Source of the DNA: an uncultured bacterium
GTDB taxonomy: Bacteria > Bacillota > Clostridia > Oscillospirales > Oscillospiraceae
Direction of reading: 5' to 3'
Assembly (NCBI GenBank): GCA_905215665.1
Contig: CAJMQR010000037.1
Location: 1-9,457 of the forward strand
DNA: 9,457 nucleotides
Shown here one piece after another: positions 1-6,767 of the stretch. Position 1 is the stretch's first letter. Each line of letters begins with the position of its first letter. The position numbers and the translations under genes are program-made. The notes beneath the pieces were generated by a model. It searched no databases. It saw only the letters and a program-made list of their open reading frames with translations, and was not told the origin of the DNA.

Positions 1-288
1 CCCCATGTTGCGTTGGCACACGCCGCTCCGACCGACGGTGTGAAAAAATTCTGCTGCAGCATCTACCGGCCGGAAACGCCGGTGGTCTTCCGCCACCCCA
101 CCAACGATCCGGTTGCGCTGTTGGTTCTGGTGGGAATTACGGATGTCAAGGCCCAAATCGACCGTATTTCGGCTCTGATGAACATGCTGGCAAACAACGC
201 CATACTTTCCCGTATTCTCGCCGCTCACGACACCGACGAAATCACCGCAATTTTTTCCGAGAACGGCATTACTTCAAAGGAGGACTGA
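1..288 (+). CDS. PTS sugar transporter EIIA component, ascorbate/galactitol (UlaC-like) type, 5'-truncated by window edge
   Basis: This is the C-terminal 95 residues of a cytosolic PTS EIIA, which takes phosphate from HPr on a histidine and passes it to EIIB of a permease. The reading frame is open from base 1, so the start lies outside the window; family members are about 150 residues. The visible active-site block reads VALAHAAPTDGV. It matches the family pattern in which a histidine is followed by A/G-x-P-x-D/E-G-V, so the histidine encoded at 19-21 is the likely phosphorylation site. A later HPTNDPV block resembles the HxxNDPV block of UlaC-type EIIA proteins. The usual Pro before the histidine is Ala here. 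The stop overlaps or abuts the next gene (TGATG at 286-290), indicating translational coupling. EIIB and EIIC genes are expected upstream. Family assignment is fairly firm; the substrate is inferred only to class level. Confidence 0.85.
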   Translation, partial: PHVALAHAAPTDGVKKFCCSIYRPETPVVFRHPTNDPVALLVLVGITDVKAQIDRISALMNMLANNAILSRILAAHDTDEITAIFSENGITSKED

Positions 289-290
289 TG

Positions 291-1442
291 ATGTCAAATC
301 CGGCTTACTTTTTTCTCCCCAATATTTCCCTGTTCCGCCCCGGCTGTCTGAATGAGATTGGCACGCAGGCCGCACGTCTGGGCGTCAAAAAATTCCTGCT
401 GGTCACGGATGCTTTTCTGGCGGAAACCGAGACTGTAAGACGCATAGAGCGTCTTTTACAGGCGCAGGGCATCGGACTGTGCGTGTATAAGGGTGTAACT
501 CCCAATCCAACGCTCGAGAGTGTCAATGAAGCATTTTTACAATTTTGTGAGATGGGCTGCGGCGGCGTTATCAGTCTCGGCGGTGGTTCCTCACACGATT
601 GCGGCAAGGCCGTCTGTATTCTCGCCACAAATCCTGCGCCGCTGGAGCAGTATATCGGCGTGGATCTTTTCCCGCACCGCAGTGCCCCCATGATTGCGGT
701 AAACACAACCGCAGGAACCGCCAGCGAAATTACAAACTGCTTTATTATCACGGACACAAAGACCAATACCAAGCTGATCTTTGAAGGCGCGAATGCACTC
801 GCGGACGTTGCCGTCAACGATCCCGAACTGATGCTCACACTTCCAAAGAGTCTGACTGCCGCAACCGGCATGGATGCCCTGACGCATGCAATCGAATGCT
901 ACGTCTCCAAACTGTCTTTCCCCCTGACCGATGAACTTGCCCTGATTGCAGTCCGATACATCTTTGAGAACCTGCCCATTGCCGTTGAACAGCCGCAAGA
1001 CCTAAAAGCACGCGAGAATATGACTTACGGGGAGTATATGGCAGGTATGGCATTCGGCAGCGGCGGCGTTGGTCTGGTTCACGCCATTGCGCATCAGCTT
1101 GGGGGTGTTTACAATCTGCCGCATGGCCTGTGCAATGCGATTCTTCTTCCCTATGTCATCCGCTTTAACAAGCGCGCCTGCGCCGAACGCTACCGGGAGA
1201 TACTCGCCGTTCTGGAGCCATCAGCGCCACAGTCCGCAGAAGAAGCAACCGATCTGCTGATCGAGCGCATTTTTGCGCTGTCTGAACGTATCGGCACAAG
1301 AAAACCCCTGCGCGAGCTGGGCGTGCGCGAAGAGGATTTCCCGCTGCTTGCGAAAAAGGCACTGTGCGACTCCTGCAGCGAAACAAATCCCATTGCCGCC
1401 TCGCCTGCCGAAATCATCGAAATATTGCAGGCCGCATTTTGA
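291..1442 (+). CDS. Iron-containing (group III) alcohol dehydrogenase
   Basis: This is an NAD(P)-dependent, metal-dependent dehydrogenase of the FucO/DhaT/YiaY/methanol-dehydrogenase family, acting in the cytosol on a small alcohol or aldehyde. It is 383 residues, the usual length. The N-terminal dinucleotide domain has VTDAF and the LGGGSSHDCGK loop (about residues 96-106). The metal ligands can be located by alignment to FucO as D195, H199 (in GMDALTH), H264 (in LVHAIAHQLGG) and H278 (in NLPHGLCNA). All are present, so the enzyme should be active. The Asp after VT suggests a preference for NAD over NADP. The ATG at 291 lies 7 nt after AAAGGAGG (276-283). An ATG at 288, overlapping the upstream stop, is 4 nt away and would add one Met. 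It sits between EIIA and EI in one operon, so it probably works on a product of the imported substrate, for example as an aldehyde reductase. Exact substrate is unknown. Confidence 0.9.
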   Translation: MSNPAYFFLPNISLFRPGCLNEIGTQAARLGVKKFLLVTDAFLAETETVRRIERLLQAQGIGLCVYKGVTPNPTLESVNEAFLQFCEMGCGGVISLGGGSSHDCGKAVCILATNPAPLEQYIGVDLFPHRSAPMIAVNTTAGTASEITNCFIITDTKTNTKLIFEGANALADVAVNDPELMLTLPKSLTAATGMDALTHAIECYVSKLSFPLTDELALIAVRYIFENLPIAVEQPQDLKARENMTYGEYMAGMAFGSGGVGLVHAIAHQLGGVYNLPHGLCNAILLPYVIRFNKRACAERYREILAVLEPSAPQSAEEATDLLIERIFALSERIGTRKPLRELGVREEDFPLLAKKALCDSCSETNPIAASPAEIIEILQAAF

Positions 1443-1457
1443 CGAAGGAGACAGATC

Positions 1458-3155
1458 ATGCTCTATCATGGAAATTCCGTCTGCGCAGGCTATGCCATCG
1501 GCCCGGTCTACCGCTATCACCCCTTTGAATACGACGCCTGCGAATCTTATATGTCCGAGGAGGAAATTCCGGGAGTCCTGGAACGACTGAACGCGCTGCG
1601 TGCCGCCGCTGAGCAGGAGCTGCGCGATATCCATCGGCGGATGCAGGAACGCGACGCGGAAAAGGCGAAGGTCTTTCTTGCGCACATTGAGATTCTGGAA
1701 GATGAGGCTCTTCTGGAAGAGCTGGAGGCGGCAATTACCGAGGAGAATGCCACGCTTTCCTGGGCAATTTCCTCGACCTTCGACCGTTTTATCCGTCTGC
1801 TTTCCAAAACGGCCGATCCTCTGATCCGCGAACGCACCGCAGATCTGGAGGATGTGAAGCTTCGTCTTCTCCGCTTGGATGCCGGTCTGCCGGAATGTAA
1901 CCTCTCCGCGCTTCCCGAACCCGTCATTGTCGTGGCGCACGACCTTCTTCCCTCCGATACAGCGACCATAGATCGGGAAAATGTGCTCGCCATTCTGACT
2001 GAAACCGGCGGGCCGACCTCCCACACCGCCATCATTGCCAGAAGCTACGGTATCCCCGCGATCCTTGCTCTGGAGGGGATTACGGCATTGTCGGAACATG
2101 AAACCGTCATCGCAGACGCCGTAACCGGCACGGTCCATACCCATCCGTCCGAGGCGCAGCTCACAGAATTCTCCGCAAAGCGGGAAGCCTTTCTGCTCCA
2201 ACAGAAAGCTGACGCGCACTATCTTCCGCTCCCCTGCGCTACCGCTGACGGCAGACGGATCGACGTTGGTATGAACATCGGCGCTCTGAATGCCGCCGAA
2301 CGTGAACAGATCCCCTTCTGCGATTTTGCCGGTCTTTTCCGAACGGAGTTTCTTTACATGGATTCCGACCATCTTCCCACAGAGGAAGAGCAGTTTCGTG
2401 CCTACCGTACGGTGCTGGAAGCCTTTGACAGTAAGCCGGTCACGCTCCGCACGCTGGATATTGGCGGTGACAAGACGCTGCCCTACTTTCCTCTCCCGAA
2501 AGAGGACAACCCCTTTTTGGGAAACCGGGCGCTTCGTCTCTGCCTGACGCATCGCGGGCTCTTTTTAACGCAGCTCCGCGCCGCGCTTCGGGCCGCAGTT
2601 TACGGCGATCTGTGGCTGATGTTTCCGATGGTGGGAAGCCTCGAGGACATCCGCCGTGCCCTCAGGGCATTGGAGGAAGCGCGTCTTTCGCTGGAACGGG
2701 ACAATATCCCATACGGTGCCTGCAAAACGGGAATCATGATTGAAATCCCCGCCATGGCGCTGATGGCAAAGGAAGCCTCAGAACTGGTAGATTTCGCCAG
2801 TATCGGCACAAACGATCTGTGCCAGTACCTCTCCGCAGCCGACCGTCAGAATCCGGAGGTAGAACCGTATTATCAGGAGGCTCTGCCCGCCCTTCTGCGC
2901 ATGATCTCCATGGTCATCTCCTCCTTTGGAGAAAAACCGCTCAGTGTCTGCGGCGAGATCGGCGGCGATCCGCGTCTGGCGCCGGTACTGGCCGGGCTTG
3001 GATTGAAAAAGCTCAGCATGAGCGCCTCACGCATGGCCGCTGTCAAGTGTGCCATTGCAAAAAAGAACTTTGTAGAACTTCAGTGTACAGCAGCCGAAGT
3101 TCTCTCCATGCAAACTGCCGCGCAGATCCGGAATTATCTGGATACACAGCTTTGA
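1458..3155 (+). CDS. ptsI: Phosphoenolpyruvate-protein phosphotransferase (PTS enzyme I)
   Basis: Enzyme I autophosphorylates from PEP and passes the phosphate to HPr, starting every PTS relay in the cytosol. At 565 residues it is close to the usual 570-575. The order is an N-terminal HPr-binding domain (about 30-140), the phospho-histidine domain and the C-terminal PEP-binding barrel. The catalytic H189 lies in TETGGPTSHTAI, the same number as in E. coli EI. PEP/Mg-site residues visible are R295 (LFRTEF), R331 (RTLDIGGD), E429 (IMIEI), N452/D453 (SIGTNDL) and C498 (VCGE). The residue after GG is Pro where the classical enzyme has Arg. The ATG at 1458 follows AAGGAG at 1445-1450. It lies 15 bp after the dehydrogenase and 14 bp before ptsH. 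The order ptsI then ptsH is the reverse of the common ptsHI operon, so this may be a dedicated or relocated EI rather than the classical locus. Confidence 0.97.
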   Translation: MLYHGNSVCAGYAIGPVYRYHPFEYDACESYMSEEEIPGVLERLNALRAAAEQELRDIHRRMQERDAEKAKVFLAHIEILEDEALLEELEAAITEENATLSWAISSTFDRFIRLLSKTADPLIRERTADLEDVKLRLLRLDAGLPECNLSALPEPVIVVAHDLLPSDTATIDRENVLAILTETGGPTSHTAIIARSYGIPAILALEGITALSEHETVIADAVTGTVHTHPSEAQLTEFSAKREAFLLQQKADAHYLPLPCATADGRRIDVGMNIGALNAAEREQIPFCDFAGLFRTEFLYMDSDHLPTEEEQFRAYRTVLEAFDSKPVTLRTLDIGGDKTLPYFPLPKEDNPFLGNRALRLCLTHRGLFLTQLRAALRAAVYGDLWLMFPMVGSLEDIRRALRALEEARLSLERDNIPYGACKTGIMIEIPAMALMAKEASELVDFASIGTNDLCQYLSAADRQNPEVEPYYQEALPALLRMISMVISSFGEKPLSVCGEIGGDPRLAPVLAGLGLKKLSMSASRMAAVKCAIAKKNFVELQCTAAEVLSMQTAAQIRNYLDTQL

Positions 3156-3169
3156 AAGGAGTCAGTTTC

Positions 3170-3445
3170 ATGTATCAAAAACAAGTTACCGTCGTCAATC
3201 CTACCGGCCTGCACGCACGGCCGGCCTCTGATTTCGTTGCGCTGGCGAAAACCTTTTCCTCCAGAATTAAGATCCGTGACCTCAATTCCGATGAACCTGC
3301 CGTAAACGCAAAATCCATCGTGATGCTGCTCTCACTCGGCCTTGCGCAAGGCGCGCAGGCGGAGCTCTCCGCCGAGGGCGAGGATGCGCAGCGCGCGGTG
3401 GAAGAGCTGGCTGCTCTAATTTCCTCCGGTTTCGGGGAGGTTTGA
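3170..3445 (+). CDS. ptsH: Phosphocarrier protein HPr
   Basis: HPr carries phosphate from enzyme I to the EIIA proteins. The 91-residue product has H15 in PTGLHARPAS, the EI-dependent phosphorylation site. It also has a candidate regulatory serine, S49, in NAKSIVMLLSLG, matching the Ser46 block (KSIMGxMSLG) that HPr kinase/phosphorylase modifies in Firmicutes. The loop before it, around DLNSDEPAVNAK, is about three residues longer than in B. subtilis HPr, which shifts the serine number. The usual M-G after KSI is V-M, so recognition by HPr kinase is likely but not certain. The ATG at 3170 follows GAAAGGAG (3154-3161). It begins 14 bp after ptsI and is followed at once by a small membrane-protein gene. 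Confidence 0.96.
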   Translation: MYQKQVTVVNPTGLHARPASDFVALAKTFSSRIKIRDLNSDEPAVNAKSIVMLLSLGLAQGAQAELSAEGEDAQRAVEELAALISSGFGEV

Positions 3446-3450
3446 ATGAG

Positions 3451-3711
3451 ATGATACGCATGACGATGAAGCGTTCCCGTCTTATTTCCGCTCTTCTGGC
3501 GCTGCTGACCATCCTGTGCGGCGCGGCGCTGAAACTCTTCCCCCGGCTTCCCTCCAGTTTGACCGTCTGTATCGCAGCGCTGGCAATTCTTCTTGCCTTT
3601 TCCACTGTCTTTGTAATTGTAAAATGGCACCGCTGTCCGCACTGCGGCAAGTTTATTCCGATCACTGCGCGTCCAAAAGAATGCCTGTACTGCGAACAGC
3701 CAATTCAATGA
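3451..3711 (+). CDS. Small membrane protein with two predicted helices and a C-terminal zinc-ribbon-like motif
   Basis: No named family is recognised. The 86-residue product starts with a basic stretch (MIRMTMKRSR), then a hydrophobic helix at about 11-29 and a second at about 37-58. A short soluble tail carries CPHC (C62, C65) and CLYC (C78, C81), a spacing typical of a treble-clef or zinc-ribbon metal knuckle. With a basic N-terminus and two helices, both ends are probably cytoplasmic. The ATG at 3451 is chosen because GGGGAGG at 3434-3440 sits 10 nt upstream. A TTG at 3442 overlapping the ptsH stop is too close to that site, and an ATG at 3460 is also possible. It is the last gene of the PTS operon, 5 bp after ptsH, so it is probably co-transcribed. 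A link to PTS function is only inferred from position. Confidence 0.75.
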   Translation: MIRMTMKRSRLISALLALLTILCGAALKLFPRLPSSLTVCIAALAILLAFSTVFVIVKWHRCPHCGKFIPITARPKECLYCEQPIQ

Positions 3712-3784
3712 ATTCCCTCCTCCCGCGCCTCAACACAGAAAGCTCCTTCTTTGCAGCCACTTTTCTGCCGGACCGGTGAAAAAT

Positions 3785-3820
3785 CCCCGTCTGTCAAGTT
3801 TTTTCTCTTGACAGACGGGG
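3785..3820. repeat. Perfect 14-bp inverted repeat spanning the -35 box of the ylxM-ffh promoter
   Basis: The left arm CCCCGTCTGTCAAG (3785-3798) pairs perfectly with CTTGACAGACGGGG (3807-3820) around an 8-nt T-rich loop. On the + strand it is followed by AAAACTATTG, so it lacks a terminator U-tract. On the - strand the hairpin is followed by ATTTTT. The right arm contains TTGACA, the -35 element of the next promoter. It may be a weak terminator for the PTS operon, a terminator for antisense transcription, or a protein-binding operator. No other canonical terminator is visible between 3712 and 3865. Confidence 0.85.
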
Positions 3821-3836
3821 AAAACTATTGTAGAAT
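3808..3836 (+). promoter_or_regulatory. Sigma-A promoter of the ylxM-ffh-rpsP-khpA operon
   Basis: A consensus -35 TTGACA (3808-3813) is separated by exactly 17 bp from a -10 TAGAAT (3831-3836), with one mismatch to TATAAT. Initiation would be expected near 3843, leaving a leader of about 23 nt that contains the ylxM ribosome-binding site. The -35 box lies inside the right arm of the inverted repeat. Confidence 0.88.
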
Positions 3837-3865
3837 AAACAGGCTGTCATAAGGAGGCGTTCTGG

Positions 3866-4216
3866 ATGAAACAGGAAGCGTACACCATGTCTCTTCTTCT
3901 GGACTATTACGGAAGCCTTCTGACGGAAAAGCAGAAAACCTATTTTGACCTGTACTATAATCAGGATCTCTCCCTCAGCGAAATTGCAGAGCAGGAAAGC
4001 ATTTCCCGTCAGGGCGTGCATGACACGATTTCCCGCGCGGAAGCCCTCCTGCAGGATATGGAAAGAGCCACAGGCTGTGTGGCAAGGGAGCGCAGGCTCC
4101 GTCATGCGCTGGAGGAGATATGCGAAGCTGCACGGCAGCTTTCCTCCAGTGCAGATCCCTCTGTTCAGAGCTGCGCCCGGCGGATTCTCACCGCCGCCGC
4201 ATCCGTAAAGGAGTAA
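3866..4216 (+). CDS. ylxM: SRP-associated putative DNA-binding protein YlxM (UPF0122)
   Basis: YlxM-family proteins are small helix-turn-helix proteins encoded just before ffh in Firmicutes; in streptococci the homologue has been linked to SRP function. This 116-residue protein has the sigma-70 region-4-like helix-turn-helix at about residues 20-65. The segments are LLTEKQKTYFDLYYNQDLS, LSEIAEQESISRQGVHDTI and a following SRAEALL helix, close to the B. subtilis protein pattern. Residues 70-116 form a less conserved, probably helical tail. The ATG at 3866 has AAGGAGG (3851-3857) 8 nt upstream, which decides it against the internal ATG at 3887. Only 3 bp separate it from ffh, so the two are translated together. 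Confidence 0.92.
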   Translation: MKQEAYTMSLLLDYYGSLLTEKQKTYFDLYYNQDLSLSEIAEQESISRQGVHDTISRAEALLQDMERATGCVARERRLRHALEEICEAARQLSSSADPSVQSCARRILTAAASVKE

Positions 4217-4219
4217 ACC

Positions 4220-5563
4220 ATGGCATTTGAAGGTCTGACCGCGAAACTCAGCGCGGCGTTCAAAAAGCTGCGCGGCAAAGGCCGCCTGACGGAGGCCGAT
4301 ATCAAGGAAGCAATGCGCGAAATCCGCCTTGCCCTGCTGGAAGCGGACGTCAGCTATAAAGTCGTCAAGGATTTCATCAAGTCTGTCTCCGAACGCTGCG
4401 TCGGCGCGGATGTGATGGAGAGCCTTACCCCTGCGCAGATGATCGTCAAGATCGTCAATGAAGAGCTGATCAAGCTCATGGGCAGCGAGAATCAGCGTAT
4501 TACCATCTCGCCCAAGCCTCCCACCGTCGTCATGCTGGTGGGTCTGCAGGGCGCGGGCAAAACCACCAACGGTGCCAAACTTGCCGGGCTTTTTAAGAAG
4601 CAGGGCAAGCGTCCCCTGCTTGTTGCGTGCGACATCTACCGTCCTGCCGCCATCCGGCAGTTGGAGGTCGTCGGCGGGCAGCTCGGAATTCCGGTGTTTC
4701 AGATGGGTCAGGAGGATCCCGTGACCATCGCGAAAGCCGCTGTCCGCCACGCCCAGCAGCATGGCAACGACATGGTATTTCTGGACACCGCCGGACGCCT
4801 GCATGTGGACGAGGCGCTGATGAACGAACTGAAGTCCATCAAAGCCGCCGTTCAGCCTTCGGAAATTCTGCTGGTCGTGGACGCGATGACCGGTCAGGAC
4901 GCAGTCAACGCCGCACAGTCCTTTAATGAGTGGCTGAATATCGACGGCGTCATGCTCACCAAACTCGACGGCGACGCCCGCGGCGGTGCAGCGCTTTCCG
5001 TCAAGGCCGTTACCGGCAAGCCGATCAAATTCATCGGAACCGGCGAAAAGCTGGACATGATCGAGCCCTTCCATCCCGAACGTATGGCTTCGCGCATCCT
5101 CGGCATGGGAGACGTGCTGACGCTGATTGAAAAGGCAGAGCAGGCTCTCGATCAGAAGAAGGCCATGGAACTGGAGCAGAAGCTGCGGGCAAACAAATTC
5201 ACCCTCGCGGATTTTTACGATCAGCTCGTGCAACTCAAGTCCATGGGCTCCATGCAGGATCTGCTCGGAATGATCCCCGGCATGGGCGCGATGAAAAACG
5301 TTCAGGTCGACGAATCCGCGCTGTCGCGCATTGAGGCGATTATCCTGTCTATGACGCCTTATGAACGCGAAAATCCGGGCTGTCTCAATTCCTCGCGCAA
5401 ACGCCGCATTGCAGCCGGCTGCGGCCGGAAGGTGGAGGACGTCAATCGCCTGCTCAAGCAATTTGAACAGATGCAGGCTTTGGTGAAGCAGATGAACGGC
5501 AAAGGGAAAAAGCGGAAAATGTTCGGCAAAATGGGAGGCTTCTCCGGCTTCCCGGGCATGTAA
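4220..5563 (+). CDS. ffh: Signal recognition particle protein Ffh (SRP54 GTPase)
   Basis: Ffh binds 4.5S/SRP RNA and the signal peptides of nascent membrane and secreted proteins and delivers ribosomes to FtsY at the membrane by paired GTP hydrolysis. The 447-residue protein is full length. The N domain covers about 1-95. The GTPase domain has G1 GLQGAGKTT (108-116), the CDIYRPAA insertion-box block (137-144), G3 DTAGR (189-193), G4 TKLD (247-250) and the following GDARGGAALS. The methionine-rich M domain (about 300-447) holds the RNA-binding SSRKRRIAAGCGR motif (391-403) and ends in a basic, Gly/Met-rich tail. Two common positions differ: Asn follows GKTT, and Cys replaces Ser in the usual GSG of the RNA-binding motif. 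The ATG at 4220 follows AAAGGAG (4207-4213). Confidence 0.98.
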   Translation: MAFEGLTAKLSAAFKKLRGKGRLTEADIKEAMREIRLALLEADVSYKVVKDFIKSVSERCVGADVMESLTPAQMIVKIVNEELIKLMGSENQRITISPKPPTVVMLVGLQGAGKTTNGAKLAGLFKKQGKRPLLVACDIYRPAAIRQLEVVGGQLGIPVFQMGQEDPVTIAKAAVRHAQQHGNDMVFLDTAGRLHVDEALMNELKSIKAAVQPSEILLVVDAMTGQDAVNAAQSFNEWLNIDGVMLTKLDGDARGGAALSVKAVTGKPIKFIGTGEKLDMIEPFHPERMASRILGMGDVLTLIEKAEQALDQKKAMELEQKLRANKFTLADFYDQLVQLKSMGSMQDLLGMIPGMGAMKNVQVDESALSRIEAIILSMTPYERENPGCLNSSRKRRIAAGCGRKVEDVNRLLKQFEQMQALVKQMNGKGKKRKMFGKMGGFSGFPGM

Positions 5564-5627
5564 CCGGCATCCTCAGACATTTTGTTTGATGATATAAATT
5601 TTCAAATCTATTTGGAGGTGAAACCCC

Positions 5628-5867
5628 ATGGTAAAAATCAGACTGAGAAGAATGGGCGCGAAGAAGGCTCCCTATTATCGCATTGTCGTTGCCGATTCCC
5701 GCAGCCCGCGCGACGGCCGCTGCATCGAGGAGATCGGCACCTACAATCCTCTGACTGAACCCGCTACGATCACTGTCGACGCCGAGAAGGCACAGCAGTG
5801 GATCAAGAACGGCGCTCAGCCGACCGACACCGTGAAGGCTCTTCTGAAAAAGGCGAATGTCCTTTGA
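5628..5867 (+). CDS. rpsP: 30S ribosomal protein S16
   Basis: S16 is a core small-subunit protein bound to the 5' domain of 16S rRNA. The 79-residue product opens with MVKIRLRRMGAKKAPYYRIVVADSRSPRDGR and continues with IEEIGTYNPL, both hallmark S16 blocks; the C-terminus is the short Firmicutes form. A very strong ribosome-binding site, GGAGGTGA (5614-5621), precedes the ATG. The 64-bp gap after ffh holds an AT-rich stretch with TATAAA at 5593-5598, but no convincing -35 at the right distance, so an internal promoter is not claimed. It lies 17 bp before khpA. Confidence 0.98.
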   Translation: MVKIRLRRMGAKKAPYYRIVVADSRSPRDGRCIEEIGTYNPLTEPATITVDAEKAQQWIKNGAQPTDTVKALLKKANVL

Positions 5868-5884
5868 GCGAAGGGAGCAGCACG

Positions 5885-6115
5885 ATGAAGGAACTCTTGC
5901 TCTATGTTGCACGGCAGTTGGTCGATAACCCCGATGCAGTCACTGTAACACAGAGAGAAGACGGCGACAATACCGTTCTTGAACTACGTGTTGCTCCGGA
6001 GGATATGGGCAAAGTCATCGGCAGACAGGGCCGTATCGCAAAGGAGATCCGCACGATCGTCAAGGCTGTCGCCCAGCGCGACGGCAAGCATGTCACCGTC
6101 GACATCGTCGATTGA
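5885..6115 (+). CDS. khpA: KH-domain RNA-binding protein KhpA (YlqC)
   Basis: KhpA is a single-KH-domain RNA-binding protein; in Firmicutes it partners with KhpB/Jag and affects cell division and cell length, probably by binding RNA. The 76-residue product, the normal length, contains the KH signature GKVIGRQGRIAKEIRTIV with the GxxG loop GRQG. It ends in a short strand, KHVTVDIVD. The ATG at 5885 follows AAGGGAG (5871-5877). An upstream in-frame start would run into rpsP and has no ribosome-binding site. It is the last gene before the terminator. The rimM-trmD-rplS genes that often follow it in other Firmicutes are not here. Confidence 0.95.
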   Translation: MKELLLYVARQLVDNPDAVTVTQREDGDNTVLELRVAPEDMGKVIGRQGRIAKEIRTIVKAVAQRDGKHVTVDIVD

Positions 6116-6123
6116 CCTTCGGC

Positions 6124-6163
6124 AAAAACGAACCGGAAAGAATTTCTTCCCGGTTCGTTTTTT
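6124..6163. terminator. Bidirectional intrinsic terminator between khpA and ispF
   Basis: A hairpin pairs AACGAACCGG (6127-6136) with CCGGTTCGTT (6150-6159). The stem extends inward after one mismatch (AAG with CTT) to a 5-nt loop and outward through A/T pairs. The T-run at 6158-6163 gives a classic terminator for khpA. The A-run at 6124-6128 gives the same on the other strand for the convergent murD-ispD-ispF operon. The remaining 6164-6287 holds no gene or clear signal. Confidence 0.93.
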
Positions 6164-6287
6164 ATTGATCAAAAATCACTCTTATATTATTCTCTGCACC
6201 CTATGGGCTATGAAAAGCAGCCATCTTGCAGATGTTATGCATCACCCGTCACGCCTTGAAGCGGCTGCCCTTGCAAATCTGCCACAC

Positions 6288-6767
6288 TCAGCGCTCCGTG
6301 GCTTCCAACAGGCAGACCGCGTGGCAGGCAATTCCCTCTCCGCTGCCGGTAAAGCCCAGTCCCTCTTCCGTCGTCGCCTTGACATTAACGCAGGACACCG
6401 GCACACACATCGCTTCCGCAAGTTGTTCCCTCATTTTTGGAATGTAATCTCTCAGCTTCGGGCGCTGCGCCAGCACGGTGACATCCACATTCCCGACGGC
6501 AAAGCCAGCCGTGCGGACACGCTGCATAACCTCTTTCAGAAGGGAGAGACTTAAAATCCCACAGTAAGCCGGATCGGTATCCGGAAAGAGGACGCCGATG
6601 TCCCGCAGGCCCGCCGCGCCCAAAAGCGCGTCCATAACCGCGTGCGTCAGCACGTCTGCGTCGGAATGGCCGTCCAGTCCGCGTTCAAACGGGATCTCCA
6701 CGCCGCCCAGAATCAGCCTGCGGCCCTCGCAAAGCCGGTGTACGTCATACCCGTGTCCGATGCGCAT
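6288..6767 (-). CDS. ispF: 2-C-methyl-D-erythritol 2,4-cyclodiphosphate synthase
   Basis: IspF cyclises CDP-methylerythritol 2-phosphate to methylerythritol cyclodiphosphate with release of CMP, in the non-mevalonate isoprenoid pathway. The 159-residue product is the normal length. Zinc ligands D8, H10 (GHGYDVHRL) and H42 (DVLTHAVMDALLGA) are present. So are the GGVEIP block, the LFPDTDP block and the C-terminal ATTEEGLGFTGSGEGIA substrate-loop signature. The ATG is preceded by GGAGGG, with 7 nt between. It overlaps the end of ispD by 23 bp, indicating co-translation. It is last in the operon and ends before the shared terminator. Confidence 0.98.
   Translation of the reverse strand: MRIGHGYDVHRLCEGRRLILGGVEIPFERGLDGHSDADVLTHAVMDALLGAAGLRDIGVLFPDTDPAYCGILSLSLLKEVMQRVRTAGFAVGNVDVTVLAQRPKLRDYIPKMREQLAEAMCVPVSCVNVKATTEEGLGFTGSGEGIACHAVCLLEATER

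Noticed and set aside
1221..2552. 443-codon open frame on the - strand opposite the dehydrogenase and ptsI
   Set aside because: It is a shadow of ptsI with low-complexity basic/Gly-rich translation and no ribosome-binding site or neighbours.
3761..3782. Possible terminator hairpin (TTTTC...GAAAA around CCGGACCGG) after the PTS operon
   Set aside because: The inner stem would need a 1-nt loop and has mismatches, so it cannot fold as a stable hairpin.
3794..5461. Very long open frame (555 codons) on the - strand opposite ylxM and ffh
   Set aside because: It lies antisense to unmistakable YlxM and Ffh, its translation has no recognisable domain, and GC-rich codon usage commonly leaves the opposite strand open.
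5570..5600. Possible promoter before rpsP (TATAAA at 5593-5598)
   Set aside because: No -35-like box lies at 16-18 bp, and the gene is adequately explained as part of the ffh operon.
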